Shown here: positions 26,108-34,619 of the stretch, piece after piece
How positions within the stretch are numbered: position 1 is the stretch's first letter
Layout: every line of letters starts with the position of its first letter
Source: Alphaproteobacteria bacterium
GTDB lineage: Bacteria > Pseudomonadota > Alphaproteobacteria > Paracaedibacterales > CAIOTO01
Direction of reading: 5' to 3'
NCBI GenBank assembly: GCA_947490395.1
Contig: CANLGW010000003.1
Location: 1 to 45,872 of the forward strand
DNA length: 45,872 nucleotides
The notes under the pieces: model-generated
The model's input: the letters and a program-made list of their open reading frames with translations, nothing else
The model's database searches: none
Told to the model about the DNA's origin: nothing
Made by a program: the position numbers and the translations under genes

Positions 26108-26701
26108 ATGCAATATATTTATACCCTTTTATTCTGCAGTTTTTTTCTACATACGCCATCGTATACAAATGATGCAGAAAGCAAACAAGATATTGAATAC
26201 AGCAGCCTACCATCTGGTACTCAATCAACCATTCAGCAACGCCGACAAACGGATGATTCAAACACATCTCAAGCAGCAAATGATGGACGCACACTTGAAA
26301 ATCCAAATTTAAGACAAATTGCAGCCTCCGAAAACATGAAACATCTCTTTTATAGCCCAATACTTTATTATTACAGTCTTGGTTCAGCTATTTTCTGGGA
26401 TATTGGAAAAGATAAATTTGGCCTTGGTCTTGCTGTATTTCCATGCATTGCGATGATTGCCACCGTATTAGAATCTGGTGCATCCACTGAGCATGATAAA
26501 GAATTTTATAATTTAATGGGGAAACTTTGTACAGCAGCCACAGCTGGTTGCGCAAGCTTGCAGGCTTATGCCACCATTGTTGCACATGCAAGAGAAAAAC
26601 AGGCCGTAGCCTTACTTAAATTAAAAAGGAACGAAGAAATGGAACAACGAAGCTTTTCTGCATTAGAAGAAGGTCTGGCTGCTGATACACCTCCTAATTA
26701 A
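26108..26701 (+). CDS. Small exported or membrane protein, unknown
   Basis: 197 residues, not recognised. The N-terminus (MQYIYTLLFCSFFLHTPSYTND) is a short signal peptide. A polar Gln/Ser/Asp-rich segment (about 23-75) follows. Then come two likely membrane helices (about 100-122, FGLGLAVFPCIAMIATVLESG, and about 135-155, LCTAATAGCASLQAYATIVA) and a charged Glu/Lys-rich tail. AAGGA lies seven bases before the ATG. It stands alone between uup and pepP, with an AT-rich leader and hairpin copy 1 upstream. Confidence 0.55.
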   Translation: MQYIYTLLFCSFFLHTPSYTNDAESKQDIEYSSLPSGTQSTIQQRRQTDDSNTSQAANDGRTLENPNLRQIAASENMKHLFYSPILYYYSLGSAIFWDIGKDKFGLGLAVFPCIAMIATVLESGASTEHDKEFYNLMGKLCTAATAGCASLQAYATIVAHAREKQAVALLKLKRNEEMEQRSFSALEEGLAADTPPN

Positions 26702-26726
26702 TCATGACAAAATAATAAATAAATCC

Positions 26727-28529
26727 TCATAAAACAATCGTCGCCTTTTGTAGCCATGTACGTGTTTGTTCATCAAGGTGCGGTGCTAAGTGCATATAAA
26801 CATAGCGATGATAACGATTAAGCCAGTCTTTTTCATCATATGTCAGCAGCTCAACACAAATAAGCTTCACATCAATAGGGGCAAGGGTTAGTGTCTCAAA
26901 CGCCAACATTCTGAGCGTCTGCCCCTCCCCAGATTCAACCATTGTTTCAACGACAACCACCAAATTTTCAATACGAATACCATATTCACCTGCTTTATAA
27001 TAACCAGGTTCGTTCGATAAAATCATCCCTGGCTGCAACGGCACGCGCGTTCCTGCTTTTGCTATCCGCTGCGGGCCTTCATGGACATTCAAAAAGCTAC
27101 CAACGCCATGCCCTGTTCCATGGTTATAATCACATCCGACTTGCCACAAGAATTGCCGCGCAAGAACGTCCAATTGTTCGCCGCACGTATGGTATGGAAA
27201 CACAGCCTGCGCAAGAGCAATATGCCCTTTCAATACGCGTGTAAAACGATCACGTTGTTCTGCCGTTGGCGTGCCAATAGCAATCGTTCGCGTCACATCT
27301 GTCGTACCATCCAAATACTGCGCCCCTGAATCAATGAGCAATAATTGATTCGGCTGAACCTGCATATTTGTTTCCTTTGTTGCGCGATAATGCACAATGG
27401 CTCCATTCGCACCTGCACCCGCAATAGTTGGAAAGCTAAGACTATGAAACAAATGCTGTACGCTTCGGCACCTCTCCAGGTAATCGGCCACATCAATCTC
27501 TGTTACCCCACCCTTTTTACCTTCCTCGGCAATCCATGCCAAGAATTGCACAAGCGCCACTCCATCCCGTAGATGTGCCTGCCTAAAACCACGTAATTCC
27601 GTTGGATTTTTTATCGCACGCAACAGCCCACAAGGATCCGAAACCAAGCTAAGCACGTTATCATTACAATCAACATACGACATTAACGCAACAGGTGTAC
27701 GACTAGGATCAACTAAAATTACCTCCCCACGTATATGTGCTTTCAAATACGCTTCGCATACAGATATATCATGAAAATAAACCTCATTGCCAAAAGCCGC
27801 CCGCACCTCAGGTGACATATTTGATAAACGACAAAAAACCTCAATCGTTCCATTTTTATGAAATACCCCATACATATTAGATACAGGTGTATAAGGCAAA
27901 TCATACCCACGGATATTTAATAACCAATTCAATGATTCTGTATTTCCAATCAAAAGGCAATCTGCTTTGTGCTGTTGTAAGAAATGAATAAGTCCTTCAC
28001 GTTTTTCCAAAAAAGTTTTTCCTGCATAATCAATGGCATGCAAAAAGGCTGAATCATTATGTACCCATGGTTTATCTGCCCAGACCGTATCAATCAAATT
28101 GACAGGTGTTGGCATTAACGTAAATCCACCTTGATTGGCTCGTAACTGCCAATTTTTATAATCAGATACACTAAATAATAAAGGATCAAATAACACAACA
28201 TCCCCTGCCTTAATGGATGATAAAACCCATGCATCCCGCTGTTCAATCGGTAACGGTTCAAACAAAGTCGTATCAATCTGATTTTGTAACTGCAGCGTAT
28301 AGCGACCATCAACGAACACGGCTGCTTTTTCCAATGTCACAATACCAAACCCGCTGGAGCCATCAAACCCTGTCAACCATGCTAAACGTTCATCTACCGC
28401 CGCACGATATTCATTTTTAAATGGATCATTTGTTGGGAGAAGATAAGCAAAAGCATTTGCATTCCGAATGGAAGAACGTACCTGTGTTAGTTTTTTTGAT
28501 GTACTCACAAATTCACCGATGTTGGTCAT
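26727..28529 (-). CDS. pepP: Xaa-Pro aminopeptidase P (M24B family)
   Basis: 600 residues, the long three-domain form with two creatinase-like N-terminal domains and a C-terminal pita-bread metallopeptidase. Metal ligands are visible in IDSGAQYLDGTTDVTRTI (two Asp), GTGHGVGSFLNVHEGP (His), and the Glu residues in SNEPGYYKAGEYGIRIEN. It removes an N-terminal residue preceding proline and may assist peptide nutrition in a host. There is no signal peptide, so it is cytoplasmic. It converges with the 26108 gene and is divergent from prfA over a 282-base gap. Confidence 0.93.
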   Translation of the reverse strand: MTNIGEFVSTSKKLTQVRSSIRNANAFAYLLPTNDPFKNEYRAAVDERLAWLTGFDGSSGFGIVTLEKAAVFVDGRYTLQLQNQIDTTLFEPLPIEQRDAWVLSSIKAGDVVLFDPLLFSVSDYKNWQLRANQGGFTLMPTPVNLIDTVWADKPWVHNDSAFLHAIDYAGKTFLEKREGLIHFLQQHKADCLLIGNTESLNWLLNIRGYDLPYTPVSNMYGVFHKNGTIEVFCRLSNMSPEVRAAFGNEVYFHDISVCEAYLKAHIRGEVILVDPSRTPVALMSYVDCNDNVLSLVSDPCGLLRAIKNPTELRGFRQAHLRDGVALVQFLAWIAEEGKKGGVTEIDVADYLERCRSVQHLFHSLSFPTIAGAGANGAIVHYRATKETNMQVQPNQLLLIDSGAQYLDGTTDVTRTIAIGTPTAEQRDRFTRVLKGHIALAQAVFPYHTCGEQLDVLARQFLWQVGCDYNHGTGHGVGSFLNVHEGPQRIAKAGTRVPLQPGMILSNEPGYYKAGEYGIRIENLVVVVETMVESGEGQTLRMLAFETLTLAPIDVKLICVELLTYDEKDWLNRYHRYVYMHLAPHLDEQTRTWLQKATIVL

Positions 28530-28811
28530 GATTGACGTATTTCCAGGATAGAACAGTATTGACTGATTAGGAAAGCTGATTTAAAAACTCTCCTTAAAAA
28601 AGCGAAATTACAACGCTTTTAAATAGCATTCTCCCCCTCACCTATGATATCAATTATAGATACCAATTTCTGATTATTTTATATCTTGCTTTAATAAGCG
28701 CTATCAGCTTTTGAACAATCGTTCATTTGTTTCCTTGTTGCGCTGCTGTCTTTTGCTTGATTGAAATATGATAAAATGAACCTATAAATTATATATTAAA
28801 CGAGCCTATCA

Positions 28812-29894
28812 ATGTCATTTACCGTTAAACTCGACCGATTGCTGCAGCATTTTGAAAACCTACGAGAAGCTCTTGCAACGCATACAATGTCCGATCCAGG
28901 TGACTTTGCCAAGTTGTCAAAAGAATACTCTGACATGACCGATGTTGCGGAGGCTATTTTATCCTTTCGAAATAAGCAAAAGGAACTTATCGAACTTGAA
29001 TCAATGATGAAGGATCCGACCGCAGACGCTGATATGCGCGATATGATGCAGCATGAAATCTATGCCTTAAAGGAAGAAATCCCCCATCTTGAGCAAACAG
29101 TTAAGTTGCTGTTGCTGCCGAAAGATGCCAACGATGAACGTAATGTTATTTTAGAAGTCCGTGCAGGTACAGGCGGCGAAGAAGCGGGATTATTTGCAGC
29201 AAACCTTCTTCGGATGTATCAACGCTATGCGGCCATTAATGGTTGGAAATTTGAATTACTAAATGCAGCTGACACAGGCATTGGCGGCGTTAAAGAAGCC
29301 TCTGCCTCCATCACGGGCAAGGGTGTCTATGCACGCCTTAAATTTGAATCAGGTGTACACCGCGTACAGCGTGTCCCTGAAACCGAATCAAGCGGCCGTG
29401 TTCACACATCTGCGGCAACAGTTGCGGTGTTACCAGAAGCTGAAGAAGTTGACATTCACATTGATGAAAAAGATCTTCTCATTGATGTGTTTCGCGCCTC
29501 TGGTGCGGGCGGCCAGCACGTCAATACAACAGATAGTGCGGTTCGTATTACCCATCTTCCGACGGGTGTTGTTGTATCCCAGCAAGATGAACGATCGCAA
29601 CATAAAAACAAAGCAAAAGCGATGAAAATTTTACGTGCCCGTCTATATGAAGCTGAGCAAAGCCGTATTGATGCTGAACGGTCAGCAGACCGTAAAAACC
29701 AAGTAGGTTCAGGCGATCGTTCGGAACGTATTCGCACCTATAACTATCCGCAAGGGCGCGTAAGTGACCATCGTATTAACCTGACTCTTTATAAAATTGC
29801 CCAAATTATGGAAGGTGAGGCGTTAGACGAAGTCATCAATGCACTCATCACCGAAGACCAAGCCGTTAAACTTTCTGCTGAGGATAACGAATGA
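28812..29894 (+). CDS. prfA: Peptide chain release factor 1
   Basis: 360 residues. The GGQ loop ([25 protein letters not shown]) catalyses peptide release, and the P-x-T anticodon-like motif is PET in [20 protein letters not shown], giving UAA/UAG specificity. The common partner prmC, which methylates the GGQ glutamine, is not downstream; dusB follows with a 4-base ATGA overlap. Upstream is an AT-rich segment with TATAAATTATATAT just before the gene, a likely promoter region. Confidence 0.95.
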   Translation: MSFTVKLDRLLQHFENLREALATHTMSDPGDFAKLSKEYSDMTDVAEAILSFRNKQKELIELESMMKDPTADADMRDMMQHEIYALKEEIPHLEQTVKLLLLPKDANDERNVILEVRAGTGGEEAGLFAANLLRMYQRYAAINGWKFELLNAADTGIGGVKEASASITGKGVYARLKFESGVHRVQRVPETESSGRVHTSAATVAVLPEAEEVDIHIDEKDLLIDVFRASGAGGQHVNTTDSAVRITHLPTGVVVSQQDERSQHKNKAKAMKILRARLYEAEQSRIDAERSADRKNQVGSGDRSERIRTYNYPQGRVSDHRINLTLYKIAQIMEGEALDEVINALITEDQAVKLSAEDNE

Positions 29895-30862
29895 CACTAA
29901 AGATTCGCGACATTGAATTGGATATGCCTGTCATTTTAGCACCTATGTCAGGTGTTACGGACATGCCATTTCGCCGCCTTGTCAAGCGCATGGGAGCAGG
30001 GCTCGTCATTTCTGAAATGATCGCGAGTCAAGCCATGATTCGCCACACACGCCAGACCATGAAAATGATTGAAAAATCAGAAGAAGAATTACCATCTGTT
30101 GTTCAAATCGCGGGGTGTGACCCTGACGTTATGGCGGAGGCTGCTAAGTTAAACGAAGATATGGGAGCCCACATTATCGATATTAATATGGGTTGTCCTG
30201 TTAAAAAAATCGTTAATACGTATGCAGGTTCAGCCCTGATGCGCGATGAAGATCTTGCTGGACGTATTATGGACGCCGTTGTAAACGCTGTTAAAATCCC
30301 TGTCACGCTTAAAATGCGTACAGGCTGGAATGACGACAATCGAAACGCACCAACCCTAGCAAAACGTGCCGAAAACGCCGGCATTCAAATGATTACTATT
30401 CATGGACGTACACGCTGCCAACTTTATACAGGACGTTCAGACTGGGAATTTATCCGCCAAGTAAAAGAAGCTGTCGGCATTCCTGTTATTGGTAATGGTG
30501 ATGTGATTACGGAACAAGATGCCGTTACATTATTAGAAAAAAGCGGCGCTGATGGTGTCATGATTGGACGCGGCGCATATGGACGCCCATGGTTTATTAA
30601 CCAAGTTGGCCATTTCCTTAAAACAGGTGAATATTTACCAGACCCAAACCTTAAAACACAATATACCATTCTTGAGCAGCACGTCGACGATATGCTCATT
30701 CATTATGGTGAAGAGGCGGGTTCTAAGATTGCCCGCAAACACATTGGATGGTATAGTAAAGGTCTTGACTGTTCCGCCGATTTCCGTGTTCGCATCAACC
30801 AAACTGAAACTGTGCATGCACTTAAAAATGAAATTAAAAACTTTTACGGATCCCTATGTTAG
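29891..30862 (+). CDS. dusB: tRNA-dihydrouridine synthase DusB
   Basis: 323 residues. FMN-binding TIM-barrel motifs are present: [48 protein letters not shown] (catalytic Cys in NMGCP), [13 protein letters not shown] and [13 protein letters not shown]. It reduces uridines in the tRNA D-loop. It overlaps prfA by four bases and the next gene by seven, so all three are coupled. In alphaproteobacteria dusB (nifR3) often precedes ntrB-ntrC; here a short NtrC-tail-like gene takes that place. Confidence 0.93.
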   Translation: MTLKIRDIELDMPVILAPMSGVTDMPFRRLVKRMGAGLVISEMIASQAMIRHTRQTMKMIEKSEEELPSVVQIAGCDPDVMAEAAKLNEDMGAHIIDINMGCPVKKIVNTYAGSALMRDEDLAGRIMDAVVNAVKIPVTLKMRTGWNDDNRNAPTLAKRAENAGIQMITIHGRTRCQLYTGRSDWEFIRQVKEAVGIPVIGNGDVITEQDAVTLLEKSGADGVMIGRGAYGRPWFINQVGHFLKTGEYLPDPNLKTQYTILEQHVDDMLIHYGEEAGSKIARKHIGWYSKGLDCSADFRVRINQTETVHALKNEIKNFYGSLC

Positions 30863-31167
30863 CTCGTGCCTTACCAACAATTATATACGATGAAACAATT
30901 GCAGAAGCCATTACGGCAGAAGATAAAACCGATGGTCATCAAGAAGGTCTTGGCAGTGTTGTGCACCGTTTTTTAGAATCCTATCTTAATGAGCACAAAG
31001 ATCATTTACCTGAAGGACAACTATATACACTTGTTATGGGTGAAGTTGAAAAACCCCTTATCAAAGCAACTCTACAGTTAACCGACGGCAATCAAAAAAA
31101 GGCATCTGAAATCCTTGGTATTAATCGTAATACCCTCCGCAAAAAAATAGCTGAATATGGCCTTTAG
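30856..31167 (+). CDS. Fis/NtrC-tail-type HTH DNA-binding protein
   Basis: 103 residues. The last 30 or so (LTDGNQKKASEILGINRNTLRKKI, then AEYGL) are a classic Fis-type helix-turn-helix. The preceding part (VHRFLESYLNEHKDHLPEGQLYTLVMGEVEKPLI) resembles the linker and dimerisation region of alphaproteobacterial NtrC rather than the N-terminus of enterobacterial Fis. No receiver or AAA+ domain is present. It therefore looks like a stand-alone NtrC DNA-binding tail. It starts inside the dusB stop (ATGTTAG). It may work as a nucleoid or regulatory protein like Fis. Confidence 0.8.
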   Translation: MLARALPTIIYDETIAEAITAEDKTDGHQEGLGSVVHRFLESYLNEHKDHLPEGQLYTLVMGEVEKPLIKATLQLTDGNQKKASEILGINRNTLRKKIAEYGL

Positions 31168-31177
31168 GGATGTACTT

Positions 31178-32044
31178 ATGCCAGAAGTAACATCTCACAT
31201 AACGGTTGGTATTATTGGATCAGGCCAAATGGGGCAAGGCATTGCTGAGGTTTTTCTCCTCCATGGGTACAACATTTTTATATATGATACCAATAATCAA
31301 AACCTCAATAATGCTGACCACGCGTTACGAGGAAGACTCAATCGTTCGCACGAAAAAGGCATAATTGATACCAATCAAAAGGCATGCTTGCTAAACAACA
31401 TTACCCCCTGCTCTAACCTCGCTCAATTCGCATCATGCAATCTTATTATTGAAGCCATTATTGAAGATTTTGACACTAAAATATCTCTTTTAAAAAAACT
31501 AGGTGCATATCAAAACGATTCATGTATTTTGGCAACAAACACATCTTCATTTTCGATTACATCCCTTGCAAAACATACCAAAAATCCTGAACACTTTTTA
31601 GGCATACATTTCTTCAATCCAGTCCACCGTATGCCGCTTGTTGAAATCATACCGCATAAAGCAACACATCCAAATGTAACGACAACCCTTACACAGCTCA
31701 TCACATCCATCGGAAAAACACCAATTACCTGTCAGGACTCACCTGGGTTTATTGTGAATCGTTTAATACTGCCCTTAATCAACCAAGCAATCCAATTATT
31801 AGAATCAGGCGTAGCAACCGCTGATGCTATTGACATGGCTATGACATTGGGTGCGAATTTTCCTATGGGACCGCTTGCTCTTGCTGATTTCATTGGCCTT
31901 GATACCTGCCTTTCTATTCTAACAACTTTAAGTAAATCGTCACATGATCCATCTTTAGAGCCATCCTTCCTCCTCAAAAGCTATGTTGCACATGGAAAGT
32001 TAGGACGTAAATCAGGTGAAGGCTTTTTTTGTTATTCCAAATGA
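31178..32044 (+). CDS. hbd: 3-hydroxyacyl-CoA (3-hydroxybutyryl-CoA) dehydrogenase
   Basis: About 288 residues from ATG 31178, which has AGGGA seven bases before it; the frame also opens at 31157. The NAD-binding Rossmann motif is VGIIGSGQMGQGIAEVF. GIHFFNPVHRMPLVEI carries the catalytic His. The C-terminal helical domain has QDSPGFIVNRLILPLINQA and GANFPMGPLALADFIGLD. It oxidises L-3-hydroxyacyl-CoA or runs in reverse, in short-chain fatty acid or polyhydroxybutyrate metabolism. No thiolase or crotonase gene is adjacent. It overlaps the next gene by four bases. Confidence 0.9.
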   Translation: MPEVTSHITVGIIGSGQMGQGIAEVFLLHGYNIFIYDTNNQNLNNADHALRGRLNRSHEKGIIDTNQKACLLNNITPCSNLAQFASCNLIIEAIIEDFDTKISLLKKLGAYQNDSCILATNTSSFSITSLAKHTKNPEHFLGIHFFNPVHRMPLVEIIPHKATHPNVTTTLTQLITSIGKTPITCQDSPGFIVNRLILPLINQAIQLLESGVATADAIDMAMTLGANFPMGPLALADFIGLDTCLSILTTLSKSSHDPSLEPSFLLKSYVAHGKLGRKSGEGFFCYSK

Positions 32045-32721
32045 AGCAGCACACATCCCATTTTTGGCAACGCTATGCCCTTAAAAAAACGCCTCACACG
32101 CACACATGTGCCTATGACGGGTGCACGTCTGATGGTACCTATCGTGCGCCCAAGCACGGCTGTCCGCAAAACATAAAAGATGACACCTGTTGGCATTGGC
32201 TATGCCTTACGCATGTACGTGAATATAATGCAGCCTGGAATTTTTATAAAGACATGACAGAGGCTGAGATTATTGCCCACTGGAAGCGTGATATTACGTG
32301 GGATCGTCCAAGTTGGCCACTTGGCAATTGGCAAAGTGCAGCAGCTGCTAAACCTATTTTACGATCAGCATCCTACTATCAAAATCACTACCAACAAAAT
32401 AATCAATACAATCATTTTAATGATAATCACGATGAACATGACACATTTAAAGATCCCTTTGGTTTGTTTGATGAAATGCCTCATGCACATGATGCTCCAT
32501 CCCCACCACCTAAACGTACAACAACGGCAGAAGATGAAGCAATACGCCTCTTTAACTTACCACCCCATTTCAAACCAGCCGACCTCCAAAAAGTCTATCG
32601 TGCACTCGTCAAACAGCATCATCCCGATGTGAACGGAGGCAGCTTAGAAGCCGAAGCTTACATTAAAAAAATTAATAGTGCCTATCAACTTTTAAAAAGA
32701 TATGGTTCATATGCAAAATAG
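32041..32721 (+). CDS. J-domain (DnaJ-like) protein
   Basis: 226 residues, starting at ATGA overlapping the hbd stop. The N-terminal half has a Cys/His cluster (TCAYDGCTSDGTYRAP, GCPQ, CWHWLCLTH) that could hold zinc. A low-complexity Asn/His/Gln stretch (about 115-145) follows. The J domain is C-terminal (about 165-225), with HPD in KQHHPDVNGGS and the helix YIKKINSAYQLLKRYG. It presumably stimulates a DnaK-type chaperone. This N-terminal-Cys/C-terminal-J layout is a known alphaproteobacterial family of unclear role. It is coupled to hbd but functionally unrelated. Confidence 0.85.
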   Translation: MKQHTSHFWQRYALKKTPHTHTCAYDGCTSDGTYRAPKHGCPQNIKDDTCWHWLCLTHVREYNAAWNFYKDMTEAEIIAHWKRDITWDRPSWPLGNWQSAAAAKPILRSASYYQNHYQQNNQYNHFNDNHDEHDTFKDPFGLFDEMPHAHDAPSPPPKRTTTAEDEAIRLFNLPPHFKPADLQKVYRALVKQHHPDVNGGSLEAEAYIKKINSAYQLLKRYGSYAK

Positions 32722-32768
32722 GTGGATAACTTTTTTTTATTCCAAGAAGGGGGCATTTTCATTTCCCC

Positions 32769-32810
32769 TTCCTTCTTTGTCGTCTTCATTTCCTCCTTTG
32801 TCATCTTCGA
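32769..32810 (+). repeat. Tandem direct repeat of 21 bases
   Basis: Two adjacent units, 32769-32789 and 32790-32810, share TTCC(T/C)CTTTGTC, with (G/A)TCTTC after it, and differ at about four positions. The second unit runs into the stem of hairpin copy 2, so the array seems to have grown out of that repeat. Confidence 0.6.
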
Positions 32811-32846
32811 ACTTGATCCGAAGATCTCTCATGTTTCAAAGGCAAA
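32802..32846 (-). repeat. Dispersed hairpin repeat, copy 2
   Basis: On minus: CTTTGAAACATGAGAG, stem ATCTTCG, loop GATCAAGTT, stem CGAAGAT. The leader is identical to copy 1, but both stem arms have changed together. It lies between the J-protein gene and prmA. Confidence 0.8.
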
Positions 32847-32910
32847 TAGGAGGTGTAACTAAACAAGCAAGAAGCATAATGAAACAGGCTATATGCCGCC
32901 TCAATCGTGA

Positions 32911-32938
32911 AGATCCTCGTGTCAAGTACGAGGATGAC
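32911..32938 (+). repeat. Dispersed hairpin repeat, copy 3
   Basis: Stem ATCCTCG (32913-32919), loop TGTCAAGTA, stem CGAGGAT (32929-32935), then GAC. This is the form closest to the widespread alphaproteobacterial palindrome. It is in opposite orientation to copy 2, 66 bases away. Translated, it reads DPRVKYEDD, a familiar junk-ORF string. Confidence 0.75.
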
Positions 32939-33057
32939 ATGAAGAGGGATATTTATAAAGCCCTTATCCAGTCAATATATATAAGCGTCAAAAATATGAC
33001 GTCTCCTAAAGCAATCTCATATCACCTAATGCCAACGCAACAATGAATGGAAATCAC

Positions 33058-34029
33058 ATGACAACGCAATCCTGCCCGACTCAACAACCTGAATTGATTC
33101 CTTTATGGCAACTAACGGCACGTGTCCCCCTTAATGCGGTTGATGCTGCCGTTGATTTATTGGAACAATATGGATTCCTTGGTATTAGCTGGCTTGAATG
33201 TGACAATGCGCCTGCATCCTCTGAAATTGATGATAATGGCTTTCCGATCGCATCTGAATTTCAAATTGATGCCTATACCCGCGATAAACCTGATGTTAAT
33301 TTTATACAAGGTGCACTAGCAAGCCTGACGACACTTTTAAATACAGCTGACCCTACTGTCACCCTATCCCTTGTTGACAACACGGATTGGTTATCAACAT
33401 GCTATCAAAGCCTACCCGCCCGCATCGCTGGCGATTTTTACATTTATGGCAGTCATATCACAGATACGCCGCCCAGCATGGTTATTCCTGTTCGTGTTGA
33501 TGCTGCAACTGCTTTTGGCAGCGGCGAACATTCAACTACAATTGGCTGCTTAACCGCTCTATCCAATATAGCAGAGACAAACACAGATGGCTTATCCATT
33601 ACCGATACACTATCAATTCTAGATATGGGCTGTGGTTCAGGCATCTTAAGCATTGCGGCTAAAAAGCGTTGGCAAAACGCAACCGTTGTCTCCGTTGACA
33701 GTGACCCTGAATCGGTACGTGTAGCTACACAAAATGCGTTAAACAATGCTGTGCAACTAACCGTCATTGAAAGTGAAGGCTTTGCAAACCCCACTGTCAC
33801 CTCTTATGCTCCTTACGATATTGTTCTTGCCAATATTTTAGCCAAACCTGTGCGCGCGCTAGCACCTCATTTTGCAGCAACAATGCGCGTCGGCGGAATA
33901 GCCATTCTATCAGGGTTACTCAGTCGCCATCATGAGGAAGTCGCTGCCGCTTATAATGCCGCTGGCTTTATTGCGGTTAATACATATACAATTGAGGATT
34001 GGATGACACTCATTTACAAAAAGACATGA
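33058..34029 (+). CDS. prmA: Ribosomal protein L11 methyltransferase
   Basis: 323 residues from ATG 33058 (GGA about six bases upstream; the frame also opens at 33043). The N-terminal substrate-recognition domain is followed by VRVDAATAFGSGEHSTT and the SAM motif ILDMGCGSGILSIAAKK. The NILAKPVRALAP motif corresponds to the class N-[I/L]-L-x-x-P-L. It trimethylates L11. It ends in ATGA overlapping ccmA, so the two are coupled. Confidence 0.9.
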   Translation: MTTQSCPTQQPELIPLWQLTARVPLNAVDAAVDLLEQYGFLGISWLECDNAPASSEIDDNGFPIASEFQIDAYTRDKPDVNFIQGALASLTTLLNTADPTVTLSLVDNTDWLSTCYQSLPARIAGDFYIYGSHITDTPPSMVIPVRVDAATAFGSGEHSTTIGCLTALSNIAETNTDGLSITDTLSILDMGCGSGILSIAAKKRWQNATVVSVDSDPESVRVATQNALNNAVQLTVIESEGFANPTVTSYAPYDIVLANILAKPVRALAPHFAATMRVGGIAILSGLLSRHHEEVAAAYNAAGFIAVNTYTIEDWMTLIYKKT

Positions 34030-34565
34030 CCATCCTTATTGATATACAGGCGCTACAGCACAATTATATCGCCACAACAAAAACTCATCCTTTATCATTC
34101 AGCGTTAAAGGTAATGAATGCGTTGTGCTGAGAGGACATAATGGCGCGGGTAAGTCAACGTTATTACGGTTAATCGCAGGTATCATTCCTGTTGAACAAG
34201 GCGCCATAACTGTTTCTGTTCCCTTTAGCTATTTAGGGGCAGAATTTGGTCTAAAAGAATCAGCAACTGTTTTAAGTTATCAGCGTTTCATTATAGCACT
34301 TAATGGGGCATGTACGACCACACTTCCACGGCATCGCCCACTTCATAGTTTTTCCAGCGGACAAAAACTAAGCCTTCGTTTACAAAGCGCCCTTCGCCCT
34401 GATCGCAAATTGTGGATACTGGACGAGCCAACGCGTTTTCTAGACAAAACCGCAACGCAACATTTATGGGATTGCATCACATTACATAATGAACAGGGCG
34501 GCGCCACGATCATAGCATCTCATGATGATGTACCAATTACGCATCGTATTATTAGTTTAACTTAA
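34026..34565 (+). CDS. ccmA: Heme exporter ATP-binding protein CcmA
   Basis: 179 residues, a minimal ABC ATPase. Walker A is GHNGAGKST, the signature FSSGQKLSLRLQSAL is CcmA-like rather than LSGGQ, Walker B is LWILDEPTRFLD and the switch His is in IIASHDD. In cytochrome c maturation it works with CcmB, CcmC and CcmD to release heme from CcmE. No ccmB follows, so its permease must be elsewhere if the system is complete. It starts at ATG 34026, overlapping the prmA stop by four bases. Confidence 0.78.
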   Translation: MTILIDIQALQHNYIATTKTHPLSFSVKGNECVVLRGHNGAGKSTLLRLIAGIIPVEQGAITVSVPFSYLGAEFGLKESATVLSYQRFIIALNGACTTTLPRHRPLHSFSSGQKLSLRLQSALRPDRKLWILDEPTRFLDKTATQHLWDCITLHNEQGGATIIASHDDVPITHRIISLT

Positions 34566-34619
34566 CATTAATATTTATAATTTATAATATTTTCATGATT
34601 TAAAAAATTTGGATATTAT

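Larger units (their letters stand above)
32722..33057. other. Repeat-filled intergenic region
   Basis: This gap of 336 bases between the J-protein and prmA genes holds the 21-base tandem repeat and hairpin copies 2 and 3. A 114-residue open frame crosses it (32702-33046), but it translates repeat DNA and has no ribosome site, so it is not called as a gene. Confidence 0.65.

Noticed and set aside
32702-33046. 114-residue open frame containing DPRVKYEDD
   Set aside because: It overlays the hairpin repeats and tandem repeat, has no ribosome site, and translates the known palindromic repeat as junk.
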